Assembly (NCBI GenBank): GCA_028285145.1
Contig: JANQQC010000061.1
Coordinates: 1 to 54,155 of the forward strand
DNA length: 54,155 nucleotides
Direction of reading: 5' to 3'
From: Hyphomonadaceae bacterium
GTDB lineage: Bacteria; Pseudomonadota; Alphaproteobacteria; Caulobacterales; Hyphomonadaceae
The stretch's first letter is position 1. The number at the start of each line of letters is the position of its first letter. The notes under the pieces were generated by a model. The model was not told the DNA's origin, made no database searches, and worked only from the letters and a program-made list of their open reading frames with translations. The position numbers and the translations under genes were made by a program. Positions 33,198 through 40,925 of the stretch are shown here, piece after piece.

Positions 33198-35192
33198 ATG
33201 CGGAAAGCTGTACTGGTGGCCTGCCTGCTTGTGGCGGCATGTTCGAGCGCAAACGATGACCAGCCAGATGGCGGTGCAATAGCAAGCGATGAAGCACCGT
33301 TCCTGCCGCCTGTAGGCGAAGCCACTAGTGCGACTGCCTCCGCCAATGCCAGCGTTGCTGATGCGCTTCCATTGGACGCCCCCTCGGATATGGAAGACGC
33401 AACGCGTGGACTGCTCGCCCAGATCGAGGCGGATAGCATCATAGCTTCAGATGGAACGGTTGTCTGGGACATTGCTGGCATGTCCTTCCTTGAGGGCGAG
33501 TCTCCTGACACCGTGAACCCCTCGCTTTGGCGCCAGTCAAAAATGACGGCGCAGCATGGTCTCTACGAGATTGCTGACGGGCTCTATCAGGTGCGTGGCT
33601 ATGACCTGTCGGTGATGAGCGTGATCCGCGGCGAAACCGGCTGGATCATCGTCGATCCGCTCTTGTCCAGCGAGACGGCCGCAGCCTCGCTCCAGCTTGT
33701 GAATGATACGCTGGGCGAACGACCGGTGACAGGCGTACTCTACACCCACAGCCATGCAGATCACTTCGGCGGCGTACGCGGCGTGATCGATGAGGCGGAT
33801 GCGGAGGCCCGCGAGGTTCCAATCATAGCACCGGAAGGCTTTTCTGAAGCTGCTGTGACCGAGAACCTGCTGGCAGGTGCGCACATGTCACGCCGGGCCA
33901 CGCTGATGTTCGGGCGGCACCTGCCGCTTGGAGAAACTGGGCATGTTGGCTCCGGGCTTGGGCCTGCGACGGCCGGTGGAACGGTAGGCCTGATCCTGCC
34001 GACCGAGGAGGTTGGAACCGAAACGCGTGTGATTGATGGCGTGACGTTTGAGTTCGTGAACGCCAACGGCACCGAAGCGCCGGCCGAATTCATGTTCTAC
34101 CTGCCGGAGTTCCGGGCACTGTGTACCGCGGAAGTTGCCACCGCGACGTTCCATAACGCGCTGACGCTTCGGGGGGCGAAGGCGCGCGACACGCTGCGCT
34201 GGTCCGAAGTCATTGATGAGGTCTTGGTCAAGTATGGCGACAAGTCCGATCTTGTCTTCGCCAGCCATCATTGGCCCACATGGGGTGCCGAAAATGTTGA
34301 GCGGTTCCTGCGTTCGCAGCGTGACATCTACCGCTATGCGCATGACCAGACACTGCGTCGGGCAAATGGTGGAGCGACCATTGTGGAAGCCGCTGAAGCG
34401 TTGGTTGAACCGGACCTCGGCGAGGATGTCTTCGACACGCGCGGCTATTACGGCACGCTGAACCACAACGCCAAGGCGATCTACCAGTTCTACTTTGGCT
34501 GGTGGGACGGGGTGCCCGCCAATTACCACACACTGCCGCCTGTCGAGCGCGCATCTCGTATGGTCGAAGCTGTTGGCGGTGCAGAGGAAGCCATTAACAA
34601 AGGACGTGCGGCCTTCGCCGAGGGTGATTACCGCTGGGCGGCTGAACTCTTCAATGCCGTTGTCTTCGACGACCCCGACAATCGCGACGGTCGACAGTGG
34701 CTCGCTTCTACCTATGAGCAACTTGGCTTTCAGGCCGAAAGTGGCGCGTGGCGCAGCTACTATCTGACAGGTGCAAAGGAGCTGCGCGATGGCATCCCGG
34801 AGGGCGCGGGTGCGAACCTCGGAAACGAAGACTTCCTCAAGGCGGTGCCAACCGAAGCGCTCTTTAATGCGCTGGCGGTTCGCTACCTGCCAGAGGAGAT
34901 GGAGCGGGAGCCTTATACGCTCAATTTTCGTTTCACTGACACCGAGGAGGACATCATGGTCGATGTCGGAAAGGCAACGGCGTTTCCACGCTATGGTGCG
35001 CGCTCCGACGATGCGGCGGCGACGTTCGAGACCACACGTGAATCCTTCAACGATCTCATCCTCGGGAAGACCGGAGCAGCGCGTCTGGCATTGTCTGGCA
35101 GGCTTAAGGTGACCGGCGACCGTGGCGCGGCGAGCGCTTTCTTTGACGCGCTGGAACAGCCGGCAACCGATTTCAATGTTGTTACACCGTAA
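33198..35192 (+). CDS. Alkylsulfatase SdsA1-type lipoprotein (metallo-beta-lactamase fold)
   Basis: The 664-residue enzyme would hydrolyse alkyl sulfate esters. A lipobox (LVAAC, C15) points to the cell envelope. The metal motif THSHADH is at 183-189. The second-metal region contains the Glu of TAEVATATFHN followed by LRGAKARD, and the His segment FASHHWPTWG; all are typical of SdsA1. The helical dimerisation domain (about 420-540) and an SCP2-like C-terminal domain complete the family architecture. The ATG at 33198 has AGAGGAT upstream, and a 23-codon extension is rejected. It lies 67 bases before the dehalogenase gene and may feed the same operon. The long antisense frame at 33888-35297 is a shadow. 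Confidence 0.92.
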   Translation: MRKAVLVACLLVAACSSANDDQPDGGAIASDEAPFLPPVGEATSATASANASVADALPLDAPSDMEDATRGLLAQIEADSIIASDGTVVWDIAGMSFLEGESPDTVNPSLWRQSKMTAQHGLYEIADGLYQVRGYDLSVMSVIRGETGWIIVDPLLSSETAAASLQLVNDTLGERPVTGVLYTHSHADHFGGVRGVIDEADAEAREVPIIAPEGFSEAAVTENLLAGAHMSRRATLMFGRHLPLGETGHVGSGLGPATAGGTVGLILPTEEVGTETRVIDGVTFEFVNANGTEAPAEFMFYLPEFRALCTAEVATATFHNALTLRGAKARDTLRWSEVIDEVLVKYGDKSDLVFASHHWPTWGAENVERFLRSQRDIYRYAHDQTLRRANGGATIVEAAEALVEPDLGEDVFDTRGYYGTLNHNAKAIYQFYFGWWDGVPANYHTLPPVERASRMVEAVGGAEEAINKGRAAFAEGDYRWAAELFNAVVFDDPDNRDGRQWLASTYEQLGFQAESGAWRSYYLTGAKELRDGIPEGAGANLGNEDFLKAVPTEALFNALAVRYLPEEMEREPYTLNFRFTDTEEDIMVDVGKATAFPRYGARSDDAAATFETTRESFNDLILGKTGAARLALSGRLKVTGDRGAASAFFDALEQPATDFNVVTP

Positions 35193-35259
35193 TTCTGCTT
35201 GATTTGACACTGAAAGTGCCAATAGTTGATTTTGATCTGTTGGTCGAAAGGAGACGCCC

Positions 35260-36258
35260 GTGGAGGTCTTGAGAACGCCGGATGAAAGGTTTGCCAATCT
35301 GAGCGGCTATCCGTTCGATCCAAACTACATCAATGTTACGGCGGCGGACGGAACACCCATCCGCATTCACTATCTCGACGAAGGCCCGCGAGACGGTGAG
35401 CCGATCCTGTGCATGCATGGTCAGCCATCATGGTCATTCCTGTACCGGAAGATGATCCCGCGACTGACCGAGGCCGGATATCGCGTGATTGCGCCGGATC
35501 TGGTTGGCTTCGGACGATCGGACAAGCCGGCCAGCGAAGACGATTATTCTTATCGCAGTCATGTTGACTGGATGAGCCAGTGGCTGCGCGCGCTCGACGT
35601 CAAGGACCTCACTCTCGTCTGTCAGGATTGGGGTGGCCTCATCGGTCTGCGTATGGCGGCCGACCATCTGGATCGGTTCAAACGCATCGTCGTCGCAAAC
35701 ACGGGTTTGCCTGCATCTGACAGGATCACGGACGAGGTTTCCGCCATGCTCGGGGAGTTCGAAAAAACCGTGCCGGTGCCGACCGTCGACATGGTGCGCG
35801 AACAGGTTGGCTCGGGTGCTCCGGGCGGATTTCTCTACTGGGTGAAGTATTGCAAGGCCTCTCCGGACTTCTCCGTTCGGGACGTATTCGGGATGATGAG
35901 CGGCATTGAAGATAAGGCCATCCTCGATGGCTATGAAGCCCCGTTCCCCGATGCCCGATACATGGCGGGCGCGCGCCAGTTCCCATCGCTTGTTCCATTG
36001 TTGCCGCGGCACAAACAGGACCGCGAAGACAATGATGATGCATGGGCGAAACTCGAGACCTTTGATGGGCCTGTGCTGACGGCTTTCTCAAACAATGATC
36101 CGGTCACTGCCGGTGGTGAAGCGCCGTTTCAGGCGCGCCTCAAGGGAGCCAGGGGCCGCGATCATCCGACAATCGATGGTGGTGGGCACTTTCTTCAGGA
36201 AGGCGCGCCGGACCAACTCAGCGACGCGATCATCAAGTTTATGGCGGAGACGGCTTAA
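35260..36258 (+). CDS. Haloalkane dehalogenase (alpha/beta hydrolase, subfamily I type)
   Basis: The 332-residue alpha/beta hydrolase begins VLRTPDERFANLSGYPF, the N-terminus typical of subfamily I dehalogenases. It has oxyanion motif HGQPSW (53-58), nucleophile D123 in CQDWGG with halide-binding W124, acid D280 in NNDPVT, and base H310 in GGGHFLQ. It would convert halogenated alkanes to alcohols and halide with water only. The second halide-binding residue in the cap cannot be assigned with certainty. The GTG start has AAAGGAG 8 bases before it. It heads a tight same-strand run of six genes. Confidence 0.88.
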   Translation: MEVLRTPDERFANLSGYPFDPNYINVTAADGTPIRIHYLDEGPRDGEPILCMHGQPSWSFLYRKMIPRLTEAGYRVIAPDLVGFGRSDKPASEDDYSYRSHVDWMSQWLRALDVKDLTLVCQDWGGLIGLRMAADHLDRFKRIVVANTGLPASDRITDEVSAMLGEFEKTVPVPTVDMVREQVGSGAPGGFLYWVKYCKASPDFSVRDVFGMMSGIEDKAILDGYEAPFPDARYMAGARQFPSLVPLLPRHKQDREDNDDAWAKLETFDGPVLTAFSNNDPVTAGGEAPFQARLKGARGRDHPTIDGGGHFLQEGAPDQLSDAIIKFMAETA

Positions 36259-36284
36259 GCTGAGCGCCTAAGGGAGGACGAACC

Positions 36285-36737
36285 ATGGAAGTGACAAACG
36301 AAGTACTGCCAAAGGATCAGGCGCGTATTCAGGAGATGATGGCGCCCGGCCCCGACAAGCCGATATTCATGGTCAACCTGCTCAAGTTCAAAGACGTGGC
36401 GGAATATGAAGATGGTCGTGAGACGAGCCTGACCGGGCGCGAGGCTTACAACATCTATGGACAGGCCGTCGGAAAACTCCTGCCGGACTATGGCGGCCAG
36501 ATGGTTTTCATCGCCGACACCACCTTCCTCTCGCTCGGACAGGTCGAGGAGCTCTGGGATGAGGTGGCTATCGTTTCCTATCCAAACCGGGGCGCACTGC
36601 TGAACATGTCGATGTCTGAGGAATGGCAGAAGGCATCCGTCCACAGAACTGCCGGGTTGAAGGGACAGCTGAATATTGAAACGGTGCTGCCAGACACACC
36701 ACACTTACCAGACTGGCTGAAGGCGATAGGACAATGA
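36285..36737 (+). CDS. DUF1330-like ferredoxin-fold protein
   Basis: The 150-residue protein contains a DUF1330/dimeric alpha-beta-barrel pattern: PIFMVNLLKFKDVAEYEDGR, then YPNRGALLNMSMSEEWQKAS with the usual his/arg-containing second half. Proteins of this fold are often small monooxygenase-like or substrate-binding accessories. The gene has a good ribosome site (GGGAGG about 9 bases upstream). Its stop overlaps the next start as ATGA. Its position between dehalogenase and DUF2855 genes suggests a role in the same pathway. Confidence 0.78.
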   Translation: MEVTNEVLPKDQARIQEMMAPGPDKPIFMVNLLKFKDVAEYEDGRETSLTGREAYNIYGQAVGKLLPDYGGQMVFIADTTFLSLGQVEELWDEVAIVSYPNRGALLNMSMSEEWQKASVHRTAGLKGQLNIETVLPDTPHLPDWLKAIGQ

Positions 36738-37819
36738 CAGACATCACAGAACTCTGGCTGACCCGGAACGACATTCGAAACTCCAAGGTGGTGGCCAAAC
36801 CGGCCCCGGCACTCGGCGAAGACGAAGTGCTCGTGGAGATCGATAAGTTCGGCCTGACGGCGAACAATGTCAGCTATGCTGTGGCGGGCGATCAGATCGG
36901 CTATTGGGGTTTCTTCCCTGTCGATGATCAGTGGGGCATCGTGCCTGTCTGGGGCTACGCCACCGTCACCGCATCCAACAATGAAGGCGTCGCGGTCGGG
37001 GATCGCTTCTACGGATACTACCCTTTCGCCAGCCACGCCGTATTGAAGCCCGGCCGGATCAAGCCGAGTGGATTTGTGGATGTCGCCGAGCACCGCAGCG
37101 CCCTGCCGGGGCTCTACAATCAGTACAACCGCACAAGTGCCGAGCCGGAATTCCTGAAAGGCATGGAAGACGAGCGTTGTCTGTTCTTCCCGCTCTTTGT
37201 GACGTCCTACCTCCTGTATGACTATCTGAAGGACAATGAACTCTTCGGCGCGAAACAGGTTCTGGTGGGCTCGGTCTCATCCAAAACCGGTTTTGGTCTG
37301 GCGCATTGCCTCCACCATGACGAAACTGTCAGTGCTCGGGTCGTCGGTCTGACGTCGCCGGGCAATGTCGACTTCGTCCGGTCGCTCGGCATCTGCGATG
37401 ATATCGTCACTTACGGCGACGAGACTGCTATCGATGCGAGTGTTCCGGCTGCCTATGTGGATATGTCTGGTGACGGCCCGCTACGAGTGCGGCTGCACGA
37501 CCATTTCCAGGACAACCTCATGGTCGACACCATGGTTGGTGCCACCCATTGGGAGGCCGGGGGCGGATCGGGTGAGTTGAAAGGCCCCAAGCCTGAATTC
37601 TTCTTTGCGCCCTCACAGATAGAGAAACGCGAAAAGGAATGGGGACCGGGCGTCATCTTCGGAAAGGCGCTGCAGGCCAGCGCTGACATTGCAAACTCGG
37701 TGAAAGGCTCGGTTGAGGTCGAGAAAATCAGCGGCGCTGAGACCGGAGCCGATCTTTGGCGCAAGCTGGTCAACAATGAGATCTCGCCGCGCCGCGGCCT
37801 GATCCTGTCGCTGGTATAA
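36734..37819 (+). CDS. DUF2855 (MDR-like) protein
   Basis: The 361-residue protein matches DUF2855, a group related to medium-chain reductases: VLVEIDKFGLTANNVSYAVAGDQIGYWGFFP near residues 34-64, GDRFYGYYPFASHAVL, then a nucleotide-binding-like segment VLVGSVSSKTGFGLAH near 175-190. The classic MDR zinc ligands are not seen. A reductase for an enone or ketone is plausible but unproven. It is coupled to the DUF1330 gene by a 4-base overlap and followed after 18 bases by the double thioredoxin-fold gene. Confidence 0.82.
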   Translation: MTDITELWLTRNDIRNSKVVAKPAPALGEDEVLVEIDKFGLTANNVSYAVAGDQIGYWGFFPVDDQWGIVPVWGYATVTASNNEGVAVGDRFYGYYPFASHAVLKPGRIKPSGFVDVAEHRSALPGLYNQYNRTSAEPEFLKGMEDERCLFFPLFVTSYLLYDYLKDNELFGAKQVLVGSVSSKTGFGLAHCLHHDETVSARVVGLTSPGNVDFVRSLGICDDIVTYGDETAIDASVPAAYVDMSGDGPLRVRLHDHFQDNLMVDTMVGATHWEAGGGSGELKGPKPEFFFAPSQIEKREKEWGPGVIFGKALQASADIANSVKGSVEVEKISGAETGADLWRKLVNNEISPRRGLILSLV

Positions 37820-37837
37820 ATCGAAGGAGGCTGGGCT

Positions 37838-39124
37838 ATGTCGCTGAAGTCATTTGTGGTTTCCCGCGTGGCTGAGCGACTGCTCGGAGAGGACAAGCTG
37901 GCGGCGCGCCGCCAGAAGGTCGAAGCCGAAAGGCAGGCCAAGGGCGAACCGCATCGCGTCTCCTACTTTCACGATGTGGCCGATCCCTACGCCCATCTCA
38001 TGGCGCAGGTGCTGACGGACTTCGCTGCGCGATATGATCTTGTCTTTGACCCCTATCTTGTCAGCCCGCCAGACGATGGGGCCGCGCCTGAACGAGAGCT
38101 GCTCGCCTCGTACAGTCTCGAAGACGCCCGCCGTTTGGCGAACAAGGCCGGGCTCGGCCCGCCTGAGGGTAAAATGCCGTCTGCAGAGCGTGTCGCAGCC
38201 GCCGAAGCAGTGCTCGCTGAAAGTCTCTCACGGGGCACGTTTCTGGAGGACGTGCAGGCGATCAGCGATGCGCTCTGGACGGGCGAAGAACTTCCGGCGG
38301 GAGTCGATGCGACAGCCGCAAAAACCAATGGTGATGGAAAGCGCGAAGAACTTGGTCATTATCTCGGCGCGACGCTTCATTATGGCGGTGAATGGTATTG
38401 GGGCCTTGACCGTCTTCATTATCTGGAGGAGCGCCTCGACCAGCTGGGGCTTCGCAAAACCGGTGCGCCGGAGAAGCTTATCTACCCTCAGCCCATCGCG
38501 CCCAACGGTGCAGGCAAGCCTACGGGCGCACCGCCCGAACTTCATTACTATCTCTCGTTCCGGAGCCCCTACACGTACATTGTCGCGGAACGCGTAAAGG
38601 CGCTCGCGGACGCCTATGGCGCGGATCTGAAACTGCGCTTTGTCCTGCCAATGGTCATGCGCAACTTGCCGGTGCCCAAGGTGAAGGGCCGTTACATCAC
38701 GATGGATACGGCGAGAGAGGCGCGCCGGCTCGGTGTGCCGTTTGGGCGCGTCGCTGATCCGGTCGGCAAGCCAGTGGAGCGGGGATACTCAGTTCTGCCG
38801 TGGGCGATCGAGTCCGGGCGAGGCTACGAGTTTTGCCTGAGCTTTATGAGCGGCGTCTGGTCCGAGGGCATCGATGCGGGTTCCGATAGTGGCATGAAGC
38901 AGATCGTGGAGCGTGCAGGGCTCGACTGGACGCACGCAAGATCCCTTATCGGCGATGAGAGTTGGCGGGAAACCGCTGAAGCCAACCGGCTGGAGCTTTT
39001 CGAACGAGGGATCTGGGGCGTGCCCAGCTTCCGGGTCGGTGACGTCGCGACCTGGGGTCAGGACAGGCTCTGGGTCATCGAGGATGAATTGAAGACACTT
39101 TCAGACCAAGGGGCTGCGCAATGA
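37838..39124 (+). CDS. Double DsbA/HCCA-isomerase-like (GST kappa-type) protein
   Basis: The 428-residue protein appears to hold two thioredoxin-fold DSBA/2-hydroxychromene-2-carboxylate isomerase-like domains. The first starts near residue 40 (RVSYFHDVADPYAHLMAQVL); the second near 230 (LHYYLSFRSPYTYIVAERV) ends with the typical FERGIWGVPSFRVGD...WGQDRL near 390-415. A CxxC motif is absent; the second domain has the SFRSPYTY form of glutathione-dependent isomerases. A single chain carrying both halves is unusual, since these enzymes normally dimerise. It is probably a glutathione-using step of the dehalogenase operon. The stop overlaps the next start as ATGA. Confidence 0.78.
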   Translation: MSLKSFVVSRVAERLLGEDKLAARRQKVEAERQAKGEPHRVSYFHDVADPYAHLMAQVLTDFAARYDLVFDPYLVSPPDDGAAPERELLASYSLEDARRLANKAGLGPPEGKMPSAERVAAAEAVLAESLSRGTFLEDVQAISDALWTGEELPAGVDATAAKTNGDGKREELGHYLGATLHYGGEWYWGLDRLHYLEERLDQLGLRKTGAPEKLIYPQPIAPNGAGKPTGAPPELHYYLSFRSPYTYIVAERVKALADAYGADLKLRFVLPMVMRNLPVPKVKGRYITMDTAREARRLGVPFGRVADPVGKPVERGYSVLPWAIESGRGYEFCLSFMSGVWSEGIDAGSDSGMKQIVERAGLDWTHARSLIGDESWRETAEANRLELFERGIWGVPSFRVGDVATWGQDRLWVIEDELKTLSDQGAAQ

Positions 39125-40209
39125 CACCGCTTAAATGGATCCTCGTCGGCCTGCTCGCAGTCGCCGCCGTTGCGTTCGCTGTTTTTCAGGTGACAAGGCC
39201 GCTTATCGTCCAGCGCGCCTTCGAACGCGCCGTGGCCGAGAATGTCGGTGTTGATCGCTCGCTCGCCCTGCCAGACGGGCTGCATGTCTACATGTGCGGC
39301 ACCGGCTCTCCCATGGCGGACGCCGATCGTGCGGGCCCTTGCATGGGCATTCTGGCCGGTGAGAGGGTCTTCATGGTCGACATCGGCTCCGGCGGTGCGC
39401 GCAAGCTTGGGCGGATGGGTTTTCCCATGGACCGCCTTGAGCGGGTCTTCCTGACCCATCTACACTCTGACCATATGGACGGACTCGGTGAACTCATGCT
39501 GCAGGCCTGGGTTGCGGGAGCCCGCACCGAGCCATTGCCGATCAGTGGCCCGCCGGGTGTGGAAGAGGTCGTCAATGGGTTGAACGCGGCCTATCGTATC
39601 GATAGCGGCTACCGGATCGCGCATCATGGACCAGAAGTGGTGCCGCCTTCTGGTTATGGTGGCACGGGCGAGCCGATCATCCTGCCGATTGGGCCAACGC
39701 CGGCACAGGTCGTTCTCGAAGACGGTGATCTTACGATAAGCGTTTTCCCCGTTCCCCATGCGCCGGTCGAGCCGGCCTATGGCTACCGGATTGATTACAA
39801 GGACCGGTCAGTGTCGATCAGTGGAGACCTGATTTACTCACCCGCGCTCGTTGCTGCATCCGCGAATGTCGATGTGCTGTTCCACGAGGCCCTGCAGCCG
39901 GAGATGACGAACCTCATGCGCGATGCTGCGCTGGCAAATGGCCGCCCGGGCGTCGCCAAGATTCTCGAAGACATTCTCGATTATCATGCGACGCCGGGAG
40001 AGGCAGCGAGGGCTGCGAGTGAAGCGGGAGCTGGCAAGCTCATCTACTATCATACGATCCCGCCTATCCCGACGCCGGCGCTCAATCCAATGTTTCTCGG
40101 TGACGCCGCCGATGTCTTCGCTGGACCGATCACGGTCTCCCGTGACGGACTGCTGGTCAGCCTGCCAGCTGGATCCGACGAGGTGGAGATGAGCATGGCG
40201 ATCCGCTAA
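39121..40209 (+). CDS. Membrane-anchored metallo-beta-lactamase-fold hydrolase
   Basis: The 362-residue protein has an N-terminal membrane helix (residues 6-24) and a metallo-beta-lactamase domain with the motif THLHSDH at 112-118, further ligands at about H258 region (PHAP) and SGDLIYS, and HEALQ near 283. The pattern resembles RNase Z/arylsulfatase-like members (CGTGSPMAD start). It is probably periplasmic or membrane-facing, hydrolysing an ester or lactone; the substrate is unknown. It is coupled to the preceding gene and followed after 8 bases by a small membrane protein gene. Confidence 0.85.
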   Translation: MTPLKWILVGLLAVAAVAFAVFQVTRPLIVQRAFERAVAENVGVDRSLALPDGLHVYMCGTGSPMADADRAGPCMGILAGERVFMVDIGSGGARKLGRMGFPMDRLERVFLTHLHSDHMDGLGELMLQAWVAGARTEPLPISGPPGVEEVVNGLNAAYRIDSGYRIAHHGPEVVPPSGYGGTGEPIILPIGPTPAQVVLEDGDLTISVFPVPHAPVEPAYGYRIDYKDRSVSISGDLIYSPALVAASANVDVLFHEALQPEMTNLMRDAALANGRPGVAKILEDILDYHATPGEAARAASEAGAGKLIYYHTIPPIPTPALNPMFLGDAADVFAGPITVSRDGLLVSLPAGSDEVEMSMAIR

Positions 40210-40217
40210 AAGAGCGT

Positions 40218-40610
40218 ATGGCTGAACATCCAGATTACGGACGCCTGCGCGCTATTCAGATCACCGCTGTGCTTGTCGGCGCGGTGATGCTTGGCGTGTC
40301 ACTGTATTTCTTCGGCCAGTTCTCGAAGCCCGAAATCGCACCCATTGTCATCTGCATTGCGTTGGCGGGGTTCGGGTTTGGTGCGGTCTTCTATTTCGGC
40401 TGCCTGCTGTTTGAAGGCTCACTTCAGAAATACATCGTTTCAGACGACACCGTCATCAGAAGCGAGACGGTAGAAATGGTTACGACGACGTCCGAGAGTG
40501 GTGACAAGCGAATCGATGAGTGGGTGAACCGCTACGTTTTCGCGCGGAACCTGTTCGGCATGTCGTTGATCCCGCTGCTAATCCTGAGCGGGCTGTACAT
40601 CTTCGCCTGA
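40218..40610 (+). CDS. Small membrane protein of unknown function
   Basis: The 130-residue protein has three hydrophobic stretches at about residues 12-32, 40-64 and 110-129. Between the second and third helices lies a polar domain of about 45 residues (SDDTVIRSETVEMVTTTSESGD). No family is recognised. It begins 8 bases after the metallo-hydrolase stop and is the last gene of the operon before tRNA-Thr. It may anchor or partner the membrane-bound hydrolase. Confidence 0.7.
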   Translation: MAEHPDYGRLRAIQITAVLVGAVMLGVSLYFFGQFSKPEIAPIVICIALAGFGFGAVFYFGCLLFEGSLQKYIVSDDTVIRSETVEMVTTTSESGDKRIDEWVNRYVFARNLFGMSLIPLLILSGLYIFA

Positions 40611-40636
40611 CGGCGGGAGTCATTGTGAAAAGAAGC

Positions 40637-40711
40637 TGGTGCCGCGAGGGAGAATTGAACTCCCGACCTCATCATTACCAATGATGCGCTCTACCACTGA
40701 GCTACCGCGGC
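40637..40711 (-). tRNA. trnT: tRNA-Thr (anticodon GGT)
   Basis: The minus strand folds as a cloverleaf. The acceptor GCCGCGG pairs with TCGCGGC (with one wobble/mismatch at the last pair). The D-arm is GCTC...GAGC; the anticodon stem CATCA/TGATG encloses loop TTGGTAA with anticodon GGT. The T-arm is GGGAG-TTCAATT-CTCCC, and a genomic CCA lies at 40637-40639. It has no variable long arm. Confidence 0.96.
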
Positions 40712-40787
40712 TTGCCGGTATGGCTGCACGCGCTCTAACTTAAGCGCCTCGACTTGAAAAGTCCGTTTCAGCGGCGAGGACGCACCT

Positions 40788-40925
40788 ATGTCAGAGAAGA
40801 CACCCAAAGACGAGAAAGCCGCCCGCCTCTCAGAGGCCCTGCGGGCCAACCTGAAACGGCGCAAACAGGCCGCCCGCAAGTCCGCCGAGCCGAAGCCCGG
40901 CAAGGACAAACCGCCTCAGACATAA
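40788..40925 (+). CDS. Small basic hypothetical protein (45 aa)
   Basis: The ORF reads MSEKTPKDEKAARLSEALRA, followed by NLKRRKQAAR and a Lys/Pro tail. GAGGA lies 8 bases before the ATG. The helix with an RANLKRRK core looks like a conserved short alphaproteobacterial protein seen near murA, from memory only. It is strongly basic, so nucleic-acid or membrane contact is possible; no function is assigned. Its last 10 bases overlap the 3' end of the convergent molybdenum hydroxylase gene. Confidence 0.6.
   Translation: MSEKTPKDEKAARLSEALRANLKRRKQAARKSAEPKPGKDKPPQT

Noticed and set aside
33888-35297. 469-codon frame opposite the alkylsulfatase gene
   Set aside because: The plus strand carries intact catalytic motifs; the antisense product is unrecognisable.
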